DNA from: Cupriavidus pinatubonensis
GTDB lineage: Bacteria > Pseudomonadota > Gammaproteobacteria > Burkholderiales > Burkholderiaceae
DNA length: 64,000 nucleotides
Assembly (NCBI RefSeq): GCF_019602855.1
Contig: NZ_CP080769.1
Span: 124,001 to 188,000, forward strand
Direction: 5' to 3'
Part shown: piece by piece, positions 34,897 through 42,832 of the stretch
Position numbering within the stretch: position 1 is the first letter of the stretch
Layout: the number at the start of each line of letters is the position of its first letter
Notes under the pieces: generated by a model
Databases searched by the model: none
What the model saw: only the letters and a program-made list of their open reading frames with translations
Told to the model about the DNA's origin: nothing
Position numbers and translations under genes: made by a program

Positions 34897-35784
34897 TCAC
34901 TTTTCCTTGCCAAACAGGCCTGCCGGCCGAACCATCAGCACGATGACCATGATCACGAAGACCACCGTGGCCGACGCCTCCGGATAAAACACCTTTGTCA
35001 GTCCTTCGACCACGCCCAGCCCCAGCCCGGCGACGATCGCGCCAAGGATGGAACCCATGCCGCCGATCACCACCACCGCGAACACGACGATGATCAGGTT
35101 CGACCCCATCAGCGGACTTAGTTGCCCCGTCGGTGCTGCCAGCACGCCGGCCAGCCCGGCCAGGCCCACGCCGAAGGCATAGGTCAGCATCACCATCACC
35201 GGCACGTTGACGCCGAAGGCTTGGGTAATGCTTGGGTTCTCGGTGGCGGCGCGCAGGTAGGCGCCGAGGCGGGTCTTCTCGATCGTGAACCAGGTCACCA
35301 GGCACACTGTGAGCGAGGCGCCGATGACCCACGCGCGGTATTTCGGCAGGCTCATGAAGCCGAGGTTGATGGCGCCGGCCACCTCGTCGGGAATCGAATA
35401 GGGCTGCCCCGAGACGCCGAACTGGAAGCGGAACAGGCCTTCGATAATCAGCGCCAGCCCGAAGGTGAGCAGCAGCCCGTACAGGTGGTCGAGCTTGTAC
35501 AGCCACCGCAGCAGGCCGCGTTCGATGGCGATACCCGCTAGCCCGACCAGCGCCGGCGCCGCCAGCAGCGACCACCAGTAGCTGATGCCGAGATACTCCA
35601 GGCCCGCCCAGGCGACGAATGCGCCCACCATAAACAGCGCGCCGTGGGCAAAGTTGATGATGTTGAGCATGCCGAAGATCACGGCAAGTCCGAGGCTGAG
35701 AATCGCGTAGAACGAGCCGTTTACCAGCCCGAGCACGAGTTGCCCCAACAGCCCCTGTAGCGGGACTCCCAGAATCGTTATCAT
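34897..35784 (-). CDS. ABC transporter permease, LivH type
   Basis: The 295-residue inner-membrane protein has the LivH pattern: GLVNGSFYAILSLGLAVIFG near the start and NPSITQAFGVNV in the EAA-like cytoplasmic loop. GGAGGAGACAAC precedes the ATG. It forms the translocation channel with LivM. Confidence 0.92.
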   Translation of the reverse strand: MITILGVPLQGLLGQLVLGLVNGSFYAILSLGLAVIFGMLNIINFAHGALFMVGAFVAWAGLEYLGISYWWSLLAAPALVGLAGIAIERGLLRWLYKLDHLYGLLLTFGLALIIEGLFRFQFGVSGQPYSIPDEVAGAINLGFMSLPKYRAWVIGASLTVCLVTWFTIEKTRLGAYLRAATENPSITQAFGVNVPVMVMLTYAFGVGLAGLAGVLAAPTGQLSPLMGSNLIIVVFAVVVIGGMGSILGAIVAGLGLGVVEGLTKVFYPEASATVVFVIMVIVLMVRPAGLFGKEK

Positions 35785-35805
35785 GTTGTCTCCTCCGCAG
35801 CGGTC

Positions 35806-36510
35806 TCAGACACCCAGGAGTTCCTGGAGCAGGTGCTGCTTCTCGTGAATCTCGTGCTGGTGGATCTCCGCGGCGATTTGGCCGTGCTCCACCACGTACA
35901 TGCGGTCGGCCAGCGGCGCGGCGAACCGGAAGTTCTGCTCCACCAGCACGATCGTGTAGCCCTTCGCCTTGAGGTCGCGGATGACCTGGGCGAGCTTCTG
36001 CACGATCACCGGCGCCAGTCCCTCGGAGATTTCGTCCAGCAGCAGCAGCCGCGCCCCGGTGCGCAGGATGCGCGCCATCGCCAGCATCTGTTGCTCGCCG
36101 CCCGAGAGCCGCGTGCCCTGGCTATGCCGCCGCTCGTGGAGGTTGGGGAACATCGCGTAGATCTCTTCGAGGCTCATCCCGCCGCCACCCACCTGCGGCG
36201 GCAGCAGGAGGTTCTCCTCGCAGGAGAGACTGGAATAAATCGCCCGCTCTTCCGGGCAAAAGCCGACGCCGAGACGCGCGATGCGATGGGCCGGCATGCC
36301 GATTGCCTCGCGGCCGTCGATCATGACCGAGCCGGCGCGCCGCCCCGTCAGGCCCATGATGGCGCGCAGGGTGGTGGTACGGCCTGCCCCGTTGCGGCCG
36401 AGCAGGGTCACGCACTCTCCCTCGTTCACCAGCAAGTCGATGCCGTGCAGGATGTGCGATTCGCCGTAGAAGGCATGGAGGTCGGTGACCCGCAGGTATT
36501 CCGTCGCCAT
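35806..36510 (-). CDS. ABC transporter ATP-binding protein, LivF type, with arginine in the Walker A motif
   Basis: The 234-residue ATPase has signature RLSGGEQQMLAMARIL and Walker B LLLLDEISEGL. The Walker A reads GRNGAGRTT, so the usual lysine is Arg44. The DNA codon is CGT, not a one-base change from a lysine codon. Some LivF relatives may share this change, but it is unusual for an ABC ATPase and could make the LivF site weak or regulatory while LivG (normal lysine) hydrolyses ATP. The ATG at 36510 lies 2 bases after the livG stop. Confidence 0.9.
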   Translation of the reverse strand: MATEYLRVTDLHAFYGESHILHGIDLLVNEGECVTLLGRNGAGRTTTLRAIMGLTGRRAGSVMIDGREAIGMPAHRIARLGVGFCPEERAIYSSLSCEENLLLPPQVGGGGMSLEEIYAMFPNLHERRHSQGTRLSGGEQQMLAMARILRTGARLLLLDEISEGLAPVIVQKLAQVIRDLKAKGYTIVLVEQNFRFAAPLADRMYVVEHGQIAAEIHQHEIHEKQHLLQELLGV

Positions 36511-36512
36511 GA

Positions 36513-37298
36513 TCAATGCCCTCCCGGCGCAGCGAGCGCGGCATCAGCGCTGCCCATATAGGCCTCGATGACCTGCGGGTTGGCGGAGACTTCCGCGTAT
36601 GTGCCCTCGGCCAGCACGCTGCCGCGCGCCAGCACCGTGATGGCGTCGCAGATGCCGGACACCACTTTCATGTTGTGCTCCACCATCAGGATGCTGCGAT
36701 TGGCCGAGACCTTCTTGATGAGCTGCATGACGCGGTCAACGTCCTCGTGGCCCATGCCCTGCGTGGGCTCGTCGAGCAGCATCAGCTCGGGGTCGAGGGC
36801 CAGCGTGGTGGCGATTTCCAGCGCGCGCTTGCGGCCGTACGGCATCTCGGCGGTCGTCATGTCGGCGAAGTCCTCCAGTCCGACGTCGGCGAGCAATGCC
36901 ATGGCCCTGTCGTCGAGCGATGCGAGGACTTTCGGCGAGCGCCAGAACTGGAAGGAAATCCCGAGCCTGCGCTGCAGCGGGATACGTACGTTCTCGAGCA
37001 GGGTCAGGTGCGGAAACACCGCCGAGATCTGGAAGGAGCGCACCACGCCCCTGCGTGCGATCTGCGCCGGCTTCTCGCCGGTGATCTCGGCACCGTTGAA
37101 CCGTATGGTGCCGCGCGTGGGATCCAGGAACTTGGTAAGGAGGTTGAAGCAGGTGGTCTTGCCTGCACCGTTCGGACCAATCAGCGCGTGGATGTGCCCA
37201 CGCCTGACCTTGAGACTGACGTCGTTTACGGCGACAAATCCCTTGAATTCTTTCCTCAGTCCGACGGTTTCAAGAATGAGATTGCTTGCCATGGTCAT
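36513..37298 (-). CDS. ABC transporter ATP-binding protein, LivG type
   Basis: The 261-residue ATPase has a normal Walker A (GPNGAGKTTCFNLL), LivG-specific RRGVVRSFQISAVFPHLTLLENV, and Walker B LMLLDEPTQGMGHEDVD. The usual LSGGQ signature is degenerate here (MPYGRKRALEIATTL). It is the first gene of the operon that runs through livF, livH, livM, the binding protein and the ALDH. The ATG at 37298 gives the common MTMASN start. Confidence 0.9.
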   Translation of the reverse strand: MTMASNLILETVGLRKEFKGFVAVNDVSLKVRRGHIHALIGPNGAGKTTCFNLLTKFLDPTRGTIRFNGAEITGEKPAQIARRGVVRSFQISAVFPHLTLLENVRIPLQRRLGISFQFWRSPKVLASLDDRAMALLADVGLEDFADMTTAEMPYGRKRALEIATTLALDPELMLLDEPTQGMGHEDVDRVMQLIKKVSANRSILMVEHNMKVVSGICDAITVLARGSVLAEGTYAEVSANPQVIEAYMGSADAALAAPGGH

Positions 37299-37349
37299 TT
37301 CCGCGCCCGTTGTTGGGTCTGCTGGAGAATATGGCCGCAACTAAAACAC

Positions 37350-37366
37350 GTCCAATATATTATTGG
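37350..37366. promoter_or_regulatory. Putative LysR-type operator upstream of the liv operon
   Basis: CCAATA-TAT-TATTGG at 37352-37366 is a perfect palindrome 54 bases before the livG start. Its left part with flanking GT repeats the motif at 30006 upstream of the GH88-like gene. The symmetric AT-rich layout suits a LysR-type recognition site. Confidence 0.55.
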
Positions 37367-37469
37367 TTCGTCATTGACACTTTTTGTGTATATGTTGGAG
37401 GCGCGCAGCCAGTCGGGCGCCACTCGCGAATTGTCGCGGACGTCAGGACACGAAGGCGTGTCGAAGTGC

Positions 37470-37833
37470 CACAAGGCGACAGAAGCGATTGGTATCTGCA
37501 CCCGACTTACGCGGTAACGCCAGCGCGCGAACCGTTGGGCATGCTTGACGCTTACATGTGGGCGCGCGAGCCCAAGGGTCCGGATGGCGTGCGGCCGGGC
37601 ATTAAGGAGAGTACCCGCCGGACCGAAGGGTATGAGCGGGTCGCCGAACAAGCGGCCACACTGCCTGCCACGCGACTCGTCTATGTGGCTGACCGGGAGC
37701 GGACATCATGGCGCTGATGGTCAAGGTAAAGGAGTTGGGCCACCCGGCGGATTGGCTACTGCGCTCGCAGCACAATCGCACCTTGCCTGGCGGCGGCACG
37801 CTGTGGGACCGATCGCGCACTCTCCGCTGCTGA
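37470..37833 (+). pseudogene. IS4-family (Tn5-like) transposase relic
   Basis: The stretch encodes part of a Tn5-like transposase: LHPTYAVTPAREPLGMLDAY, then GPDGVRPGIKESTRRTEGYERVAEQ split over the same frame, then LVYVADRE. After about 37697 the match continues in another frame (ADIMALMVKVKELGHPADWL, NRTLPGGGTLWDR). Both ends are missing and the frame is broken, so it is inactive. It marks an old insertion between the liv operon and the decayed GGDEF-EAL gene. Confidence 0.75.
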
Positions 37834-37923
37834 AGCGCTGCGCGCGTTACGTGAGGGACTCGGCTGACTTATGTATAAAGGTATGCGTCTTCGAATCAAC
37901 GAATTGAATGGCCGCTTTCCATA

Positions 37924-38033
37924 GGCTGACGAGGGGCTGACGAGGGGCTGACGAGGGGCTGACGAGGGGCTGACGAGGGGCTGACGAGGGGCTGACGAGG
38001 GGCTGACGAGGGGCTGACGAGGGGCTGACGAGG
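37924..38033. repeat. Ten perfect tandem copies of an 11-bp unit
   Basis: GGCTGACGAGG is repeated ten times without variation over 110 bases. There are no spacers, so it is not a CRISPR array. The period is close to one helical turn, placing every copy on the same DNA face. It lies 70 bases past the end of the broken GGDEF-EAL gene and in no recognised gene. It may be a slippage expansion or a multi-site protein-binding element. Confidence 0.9.
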
Positions 38034-38104
38034 TCGCTGGCCAACTCACTTTGTTGACTCTCAACGCACAGGCAGCGCGCGAGCGTCATTTCCGTTTGGC
38101 GCCT

Positions 38105-39240
38105 TCACAAACGCAGCATAAATTCAGCAAAGGCTTCCGAGTTAAGCGGGCGGCTGATTAGATAGCCCTGAATGGAGTCGCATCCGGCGTCCTTCAACTC
38201 TGCGGCCTGGCGCTGGCACTCGACGCCTTCTGCGATAGTTTTCATGCCCAGCGAACGAGCAAGACCGACAATGCCTCGAATGACCGCAGAGGCCTTCTCC
38301 GACTCCACCAGCGCTCGAACAAACGCCTTGTCGATCTTGAGCGTGTCGATAGGCAGTCGGACCAGATAGCCGAGACTGGAGTATCCAGCGCCGAAGTCGT
38401 CAAGCGGTGTGGATATTCCGGCTTGCTTAAGCGCGGCAAGAACCGACGTTGCCTTTTCGATATCACTCACAAGAGAGTCCTCCGTGACTTCAATATCGAG
38501 CATGGCGGGGGAGATGTCGTACGCCCTCGCGATATGCAGAATTCTATCGGATAGTCCCACACCGAGAAGTTGCCGAGCCGACAGATTGAGGCCGATCCGC
38601 GGTACGAATTGAAATGAACGCGTCCCACCCGTGGGCGGTGGGGTCAAGGGATCTTGAGATCGACCCTTACGGGCCAACGACATGGAAGTGTCCAGGAGAG
38701 CTGCTGCCCATCCTGTCAGTGTCTGAACAAGCGAAAACCTAGCGCAAACGGGACGCGTTCATATAGGTTACCCCATTCGCCGCCATGCAACGATATGCTG
38801 GCAAACTGCATTGAGCAGCCATTCGGCCAGAGCGCCTTCATATGGCGACTCAAGCAACAGATCCAGGAATGCGGCAGGCGTCAGCAAGCCTCGTTCAGGG
38901 TGACGCCAGCGAAGAAGCGCCTCAGCACCGATCAGGGAGGCGTCCGCGAGTGCTATCTGAGGCTGGAAATGAAGCTCAAACTGGTTCGCCGCAAATGCCT
39001 CACGGAGATAGATGCGCAAGGCAACGCGGTCGCGCATGCCCCGGTCGAGTGCCGCATCGTATGTGCGCACTTGAAACCCGCCGGATGACTTCGCTGCGTA
39101 CATGGCCGTATCGGCATGACTCAGCAAGTCCTCGGCTGATTCCGGTTCTCTTCTCAGTAGCGCGATGCCAATGCTCGCGGACAGGGAGACGGATCTTCCG
39201 CATGCTTCGAATGGCACTGCTAGCACGTTGAGTACCGAGT
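38105..39240 (-). pseudogene. GGDEF-EAL (diguanylate cyclase/phosphodiesterase) gene, truncated and split
   Basis: Read leftwards, the upstream part (about 39240-38768) has the end of a GGDEF domain (VSLSASIGIALL, HADTAMYAAKSSG) and the start of an EAL domain (FELHFQPQIALADASLIGAEALLRWRHP, where the motif reads EAL). After WRRMG a stop occurs. The EAL domain resumes at 38617 (VPRIGLNLSARQL) and continues through IEVTEDSL, DDFGAGYSSLGYL, KIDKAFVR and AEGVE to the normal end. The 149-bp insertion at 38614-38762 separates the halves. The GGDEF active site and everything before it are missing, with stops just upstream of 39240. Confidence 0.85.
38614..38762. mobile_element. Miniature inverted-repeat element in the EAL gene
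   Basis: ATGAACGCGTCCC at 38614-38626 and GGGACGCGTTCAT at 38750-38762 are perfect 13-bp inverted repeats. They bound 149 bases that interrupt an otherwise continuous EAL domain. No protein is encoded inside. Size, perfect ends and gene disruption suit a MITE-like element. The target duplication is not clear. Confidence 0.6.
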
Positions 39241-39438
39241 TCGCGCTTGACGGCAGCCGGTGTTGTGCAGGGGGCTCAGTCGACGAGTCGCCGTTACCTG
39301 GTCATCGAAGGGCGGGCGCCTCGTAAGCGGACATTCGCGAACGGATCGCAAGGGACGCTCATGGCCGAACTCTGCCGTCGGGCCATCTCGCGATGGCAGA
39401 TACCTTGGGCGCGTTGCCGAGCCATGAGTTAGATACCG

Positions 39439-40512
39439 TCAGACGGCAGCCACCTTGTTGGCGTGGTTAGAGGCGAATTCGCGTTGTGACGATGGGGGTT
39501 GAAGGGTCCCGCTGCACACCTGTGAGCCCAGCCCCGCTTTGCTGGCAACGATCTCGAGTCCTTCCGGCAGCCGCACGCCGTTCTTCGCCGCTGTCAACTC
39601 CGCCAGGATCGAGATGGCGATCTCATGCGGTGTCCTGCTGCCGATATATATGCCCACTGGCCCGTGCAGGCGAGCCAATTCCTCGGCTGTCACATCGAAC
39701 TCCCCCAGCCGTTCGCGCCGAGCACGATTGTTGGCGCGGGAACCAATGGCGCCGACGTAGAACGCATCGGACTTGAGCGCTTCCATCAGCGCGAGATCAT
39801 CGAGCTTCGGGTCGTGGGTTAGCGCGATGACGGCGGTGCGGGCGTCGGGGCGCATGGCGAGGACCGTGTCATCGGGCATGGTGCGGACCAGTTCGGCCCC
39901 GGCGACAGACCATTCCGACGAATATTCTTCGCGCGGGTCGCAGACTATTACCTGGTAGTCCAGAGCCAGCGCGATTTGCGCGACGAAAGCCGACAATGCG
40001 CCCGCACCGATCAGCAAGAGCCGGTAGCGTGGGCCGTGGACCGTGACGAGACGACCGCCGTCGAACAACAGCGCTGCTGTCGGTGCAGCCGGCCGGAAGG
40101 TAGTGGTGCCGTTGGCGATATCCACCTCCCGAGCGAACAGCATCCGCTGGCCGGCCAGTTCCAACATCCGCCCGATCATTACCGCGTCCCGCAACGGCTC
40201 CATCACGAGCTGGATGGTGCCACCGCAAGGCAGCCCCATGCGTCGCGCTTCTTCCGCGTTGACGCCGTAGGTGATGACCTCCGGCGTACTTCCTGTCGGC
40301 TGCGCCGCCCGGCCTCGGTAGATCAGGTCGTCCTCGATACAGCCGCCCGAGACCGACCCTGAAACCCGACCGTCATCTCGCAGGGCGAGCATGGCGCCGA
40401 TCGGGCGCGGACTCGAGCCCCAGGTGCGGGTCACCGTAACCAGCGTCACGCCGAATCCAGCATCGAGCCAGCGCTTTGCGTCCTTCAGTACCTGCAGGTC
40501 GATGCTGTCCAT
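39439..40512 (-). CDS. XdhC-family molybdenum-cofactor maturation factor
   Basis: The 357-residue protein has the XdhC/CoxI N-terminal motif (TRTWGSSPRPIGAMLALRDDG), the conserved GLPCGGTIQLVMEPL, and a C-terminal Rossmann domain (LLLIGAGALSAFVAQIALAL, then FYVGAIGSRANNRARRERL). XdhC proteins sulfurate and insert the molybdenum cofactor into xanthine-oxidase-family enzymes. It is the last gene of the minus-strand operon with hmfABC, so it most likely matures that enzyme. It starts 23 bases after the MFS stop. Confidence 0.88.
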   Translation of the reverse strand: MDSIDLQVLKDAKRWLDAGFGVTLVTVTRTWGSSPRPIGAMLALRDDGRVSGSVSGGCIEDDLIYRGRAAQPTGSTPEVITYGVNAEEARRMGLPCGGTIQLVMEPLRDAVMIGRMLELAGQRMLFAREVDIANGTTTFRPAAPTAALLFDGGRLVTVHGPRYRLLLIGAGALSAFVAQIALALDYQVIVCDPREEYSSEWSVAGAELVRTMPDDTVLAMRPDARTAVIALTHDPKLDDLALMEALKSDAFYVGAIGSRANNRARRERLGEFDVTAEELARLHGPVGIYIGSRTPHEIAISILAELTAAKNGVRLPEGLEIVASKAGLGSQVCSGTLQPPSSQREFASNHANKVAAV

Positions 40513-40535
40513 GATGTGCTCCGCGAATGGCGTGT

Positions 40536-41897
40536 CTATTTTTCCGCGAGACGGCCCAGCGTCTCCGGTACGATTGCTGCCCCCGCCAGGTAGATCAGCG
40601 TGACCACTGCGACGAAGATGCCAAGGACTACCGGAAGGTCGGCTGGTGTGCGCGCAGCGAGTGAGGCCAGGGTCGGCATCATTCCGCCAATGGCGAAGCC
40701 GATGTTCCACGAGAGTCCCGTGCCCGAGGCGCGGATGCTGGTGGGGAATCGTTCGTTCAGGAAGATCAGGATCGGCGCAAAGCCGGCGCACCCGAGCATG
40801 CTGAGGGCCGCCGCGTAGACGCCGCGGAGAACGGCGGTCGGTGCGGCCGGCATCCACTGGTAGAGCAGCGGCATCAGCACCACGCTGACCGCGCCGATCA
40901 GCAGGAAGGCGCGCTTGCGCCCGATCATCGTGCTGAGGTGGCCCGCTGCTACCGACGCCACAATCACGCCGACGCTGCTCAGCATCAGGGTCGCCGCAGC
41001 CTCCCCGGGGGACGCCTTCACCACGACCTTAAGGAAGGTCGGCAGGTAGCCGGACGTCAGGTAGTAGGCGCTGCCGCCTCCCACGGTGAGCAGGATGTTG
41101 ACCAGCAGTACGCCGCGATATTCGCGCGAGAACAGCGTGCGCAGCGGATGCGTCTGCGGCTTTGCTTGGCCGCTTGCCGCCTTTGCCGCTTGTAACTGCT
41201 TCCACAGCGGCGACTCCTCCAGCGAATTGAAGATGACCAGCCCGAGCACCGAGCTGACGATGCCGGCGAAAAACATGCAGCGCCATCCCCAATTCTCGAA
41301 GGCGTCGCCGGGAAAGAGGGCCGTCATCGCCATATACGTGATCGACGCCAGCAGCGCCCCAATGCCCGCGCCGCCACCGCCCACCAGTCCCGACACCGCC
41401 CCGCGCCATGACGGCGGTACCGATTCCGTGCCGATGGTATGGGTCGACGCTACCACCCCACCGACGAACACCCCCTGCACCAGGCGCAGCAGGATGAACA
41501 GCGCCGGCGCAAAGAGGCCGATCTGGCCGACCGTCGGCAGTAGCCCGAATGCCGCCGTCGACAGGCCCACGCCGGTCACGGCAACCACCATCGCCCCCTT
41601 GCGGCCATGTCGGTCCGCGTAGGAGCCGAAGATGGCCGAGCCGAGCGGCCGCATCAGCAGCGTCACCGCGAACGACGCGTAGACAGCCGCCAGCGACAGC
41701 ATCGCGTGCTCGGAAGGAAAGAACAGCTTGCCGATCACCGGTGCCACGAACAGCAGGATGAACAGGTCGAACAGATCGAGCGCCCATCCCATGCATGAGG
41801 CCGTCACCGCTCCCAGCACCTGCCGGTTGCTCGCAGCCGGTGACACCACGGTCCCCGAGCCGCCCAGTTTCGGCTTGTCGTTTGCCAGCATTTCCAT
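40536..41897 (-). CDS. MFS transporter, probable 2-furoate uptake carrier
   Basis: The 453-residue protein has about 12 membrane helices and resembles the aromatic acid:proton symporter and MHS groups: GWALDLFDLFILLFVAPVIG in helix 1 and RPLGSAIFGSYADRHGRKGAM in loop 2-3. AAGGAGACAACG precedes the ATG at 41897. It follows hmfE in the same direction, as in the Cupriavidus furoate clusters that include an MFS gene (hmfT). Furoate as cargo is inferred from context. Confidence 0.85.
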   Translation of the reverse strand: MEMLANDKPKLGGSGTVVSPAASNRQVLGAVTASCMGWALDLFDLFILLFVAPVIGKLFFPSEHAMLSLAAVYASFAVTLLMRPLGSAIFGSYADRHGRKGAMVVAVTGVGLSTAAFGLLPTVGQIGLFAPALFILLRLVQGVFVGGVVASTHTIGTESVPPSWRGAVSGLVGGGGAGIGALLASITYMAMTALFPGDAFENWGWRCMFFAGIVSSVLGLVIFNSLEESPLWKQLQAAKAASGQAKPQTHPLRTLFSREYRGVLLVNILLTVGGGSAYYLTSGYLPTFLKVVVKASPGEAAATLMLSSVGVIVASVAAGHLSTMIGRKRAFLLIGAVSVVLMPLLYQWMPAAPTAVLRGVYAAALSMLGCAGFAPILIFLNERFPTSIRASGTGLSWNIGFAIGGMMPTLASLAARTPADLPVVLGIFVAVVTLIYLAGAAIVPETLGRLAEK

Positions 41898-41929
41898 CGT
41901 TGTCTCCTTGTTTCTTTGAACAAGCGGCT

Positions 41930-41964
41930 CCCCGCGATGCCCGCCAAAGGGCATCGCCGCGGGG
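41930..41964. promoter_or_regulatory. GC-rich stem-loop between hmfE and the MFS gene
   Basis: CCCCGCGATGCCC pairs with GGGCATCGCCGCGGGG with a small bulge. The hairpin sits in the 115-base gap after hmfE and lacks a T-run on the minus strand, so it may be a processing or attenuation element rather than a full terminator. Confidence 0.45.
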
Positions 41965-42012
41965 CCTTCTTACCTCGGAGGGCGGGCAGTTCAGCCCCGC
42001 CCGCGCATACGG

Positions 42013-42828
42013 TCAGCTACCGCGAAATGCAGGTTTGCGCTTCTCGTGGAACGCTTCAACGCCCTCGCGAAAGTCGTCCGAGCTACGCAGGCGGCTGTAG
42101 CAGTGCCCTTCGAGTTCGATGGCGATCGAAAGCGGCGCGTCCTCGGTGTCATTCAGCAGCTTCTTGGCGGTGCGCTGGGCCAGCGGCGAGAATGCACGCA
42201 GTTCGTCGGCCAGCGCGTCGGTGGCAGCTTCCAGTTCGGCATCGGCCACGCAGTCCACAACGATGCCCCAGTCGTACGCCTGCCGGCCGGGAATGCGGCG
42301 CGAGCGCATGACGATGTCCTTGGTGCGGCCGACGCCCACCATCTTCTGCAGCCGCGCGGAGCCGCCCGAGCCCGGAATCTGGCCGAGCTTCTGTTCGGGC
42401 AGCGCGTACTCGGTGGTGTGGGTGGCGATGCGGAAGTCGCACGCCAGCGAGAGTTCGAAGCCAACGCCGAAGCAGTAGCCCCGGTTGGCGGCAATCACCG
42501 GCTTGCTGCAACGCGCCGGTGCCGCAATGTTCCACGCCAGCTTCGATACGTGCTCGGGCGATGCCTCCAGGAATCCCTTGATATCGCCCCCGCTCGAGAA
42601 ATGTTCACCTTGCGAGCGCAGGACGATGACGCGCACGCGGTCGTCGGCGTCCAGCGTCTCGAACACGGCGCGAATCTGGTCGCGGGCAGCCATCGAGATC
42701 ACGTTGTAGGGCGGGCGGTGCAGGATGATGTCGGCCCGCTCGCGTGCAGGATCGATTTCGACGGAAAAGCCGTCGAGGTTCTGGAGCCGCTGCTGGTCGG
42801 GATGGGTCAATGCGAAGGCTTGTGTCAC
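42013..42828 (-). CDS. hmfE: Enoyl-CoA hydratase-family 2-oxoglutaroyl-CoA hydrolase
   Basis: This 271-residue crotonase-fold protein has the oxyanion-hole segments GEHFSSGGDIKGFLEA and NRGYCFGVGFELSLACDF. It lies 4 bases after hmfD in the hmfABCDE order. In the furoate pathway HmfE hydrolyses the ring-opened product to 2-oxoglutarate and CoA. The function is assigned by operon match; from the fold alone it could be any crotonase. Confidence 0.78.
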   Translation of the reverse strand: MTQAFALTHPDQQRLQNLDGFSVEIDPARERADIILHRPPYNVISMAARDQIRAVFETLDADDRVRVIVLRSQGEHFSSGGDIKGFLEASPEHVSKLAWNIAAPARCSKPVIAANRGYCFGVGFELSLACDFRIATHTTEYALPEQKLGQIPGSGGSARLQKMVGVGRTKDIVMRSRRIPGRQAYDWGIVVDCVADAELEAATDALADELRAFSPLAQRTAKKLLNDTEDAPLSIAIELEGHCYSRLRSSDDFREGVEAFHEKRKPAFRGS

Positions 42829-42832
42829 GTCG

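Noticed and set aside
32577..37298. Leucine/isoleucine uptake system
   Set aside because: Family membership fits, but co-transcription with an ALDH and a shared motif with the CoA-ester operon make a catabolic substrate more likely.
37924..38033. CRISPR-like array
   Set aside because: Units are directly adjacent with no spacers and only 11 bases long; no cas genes nearby.
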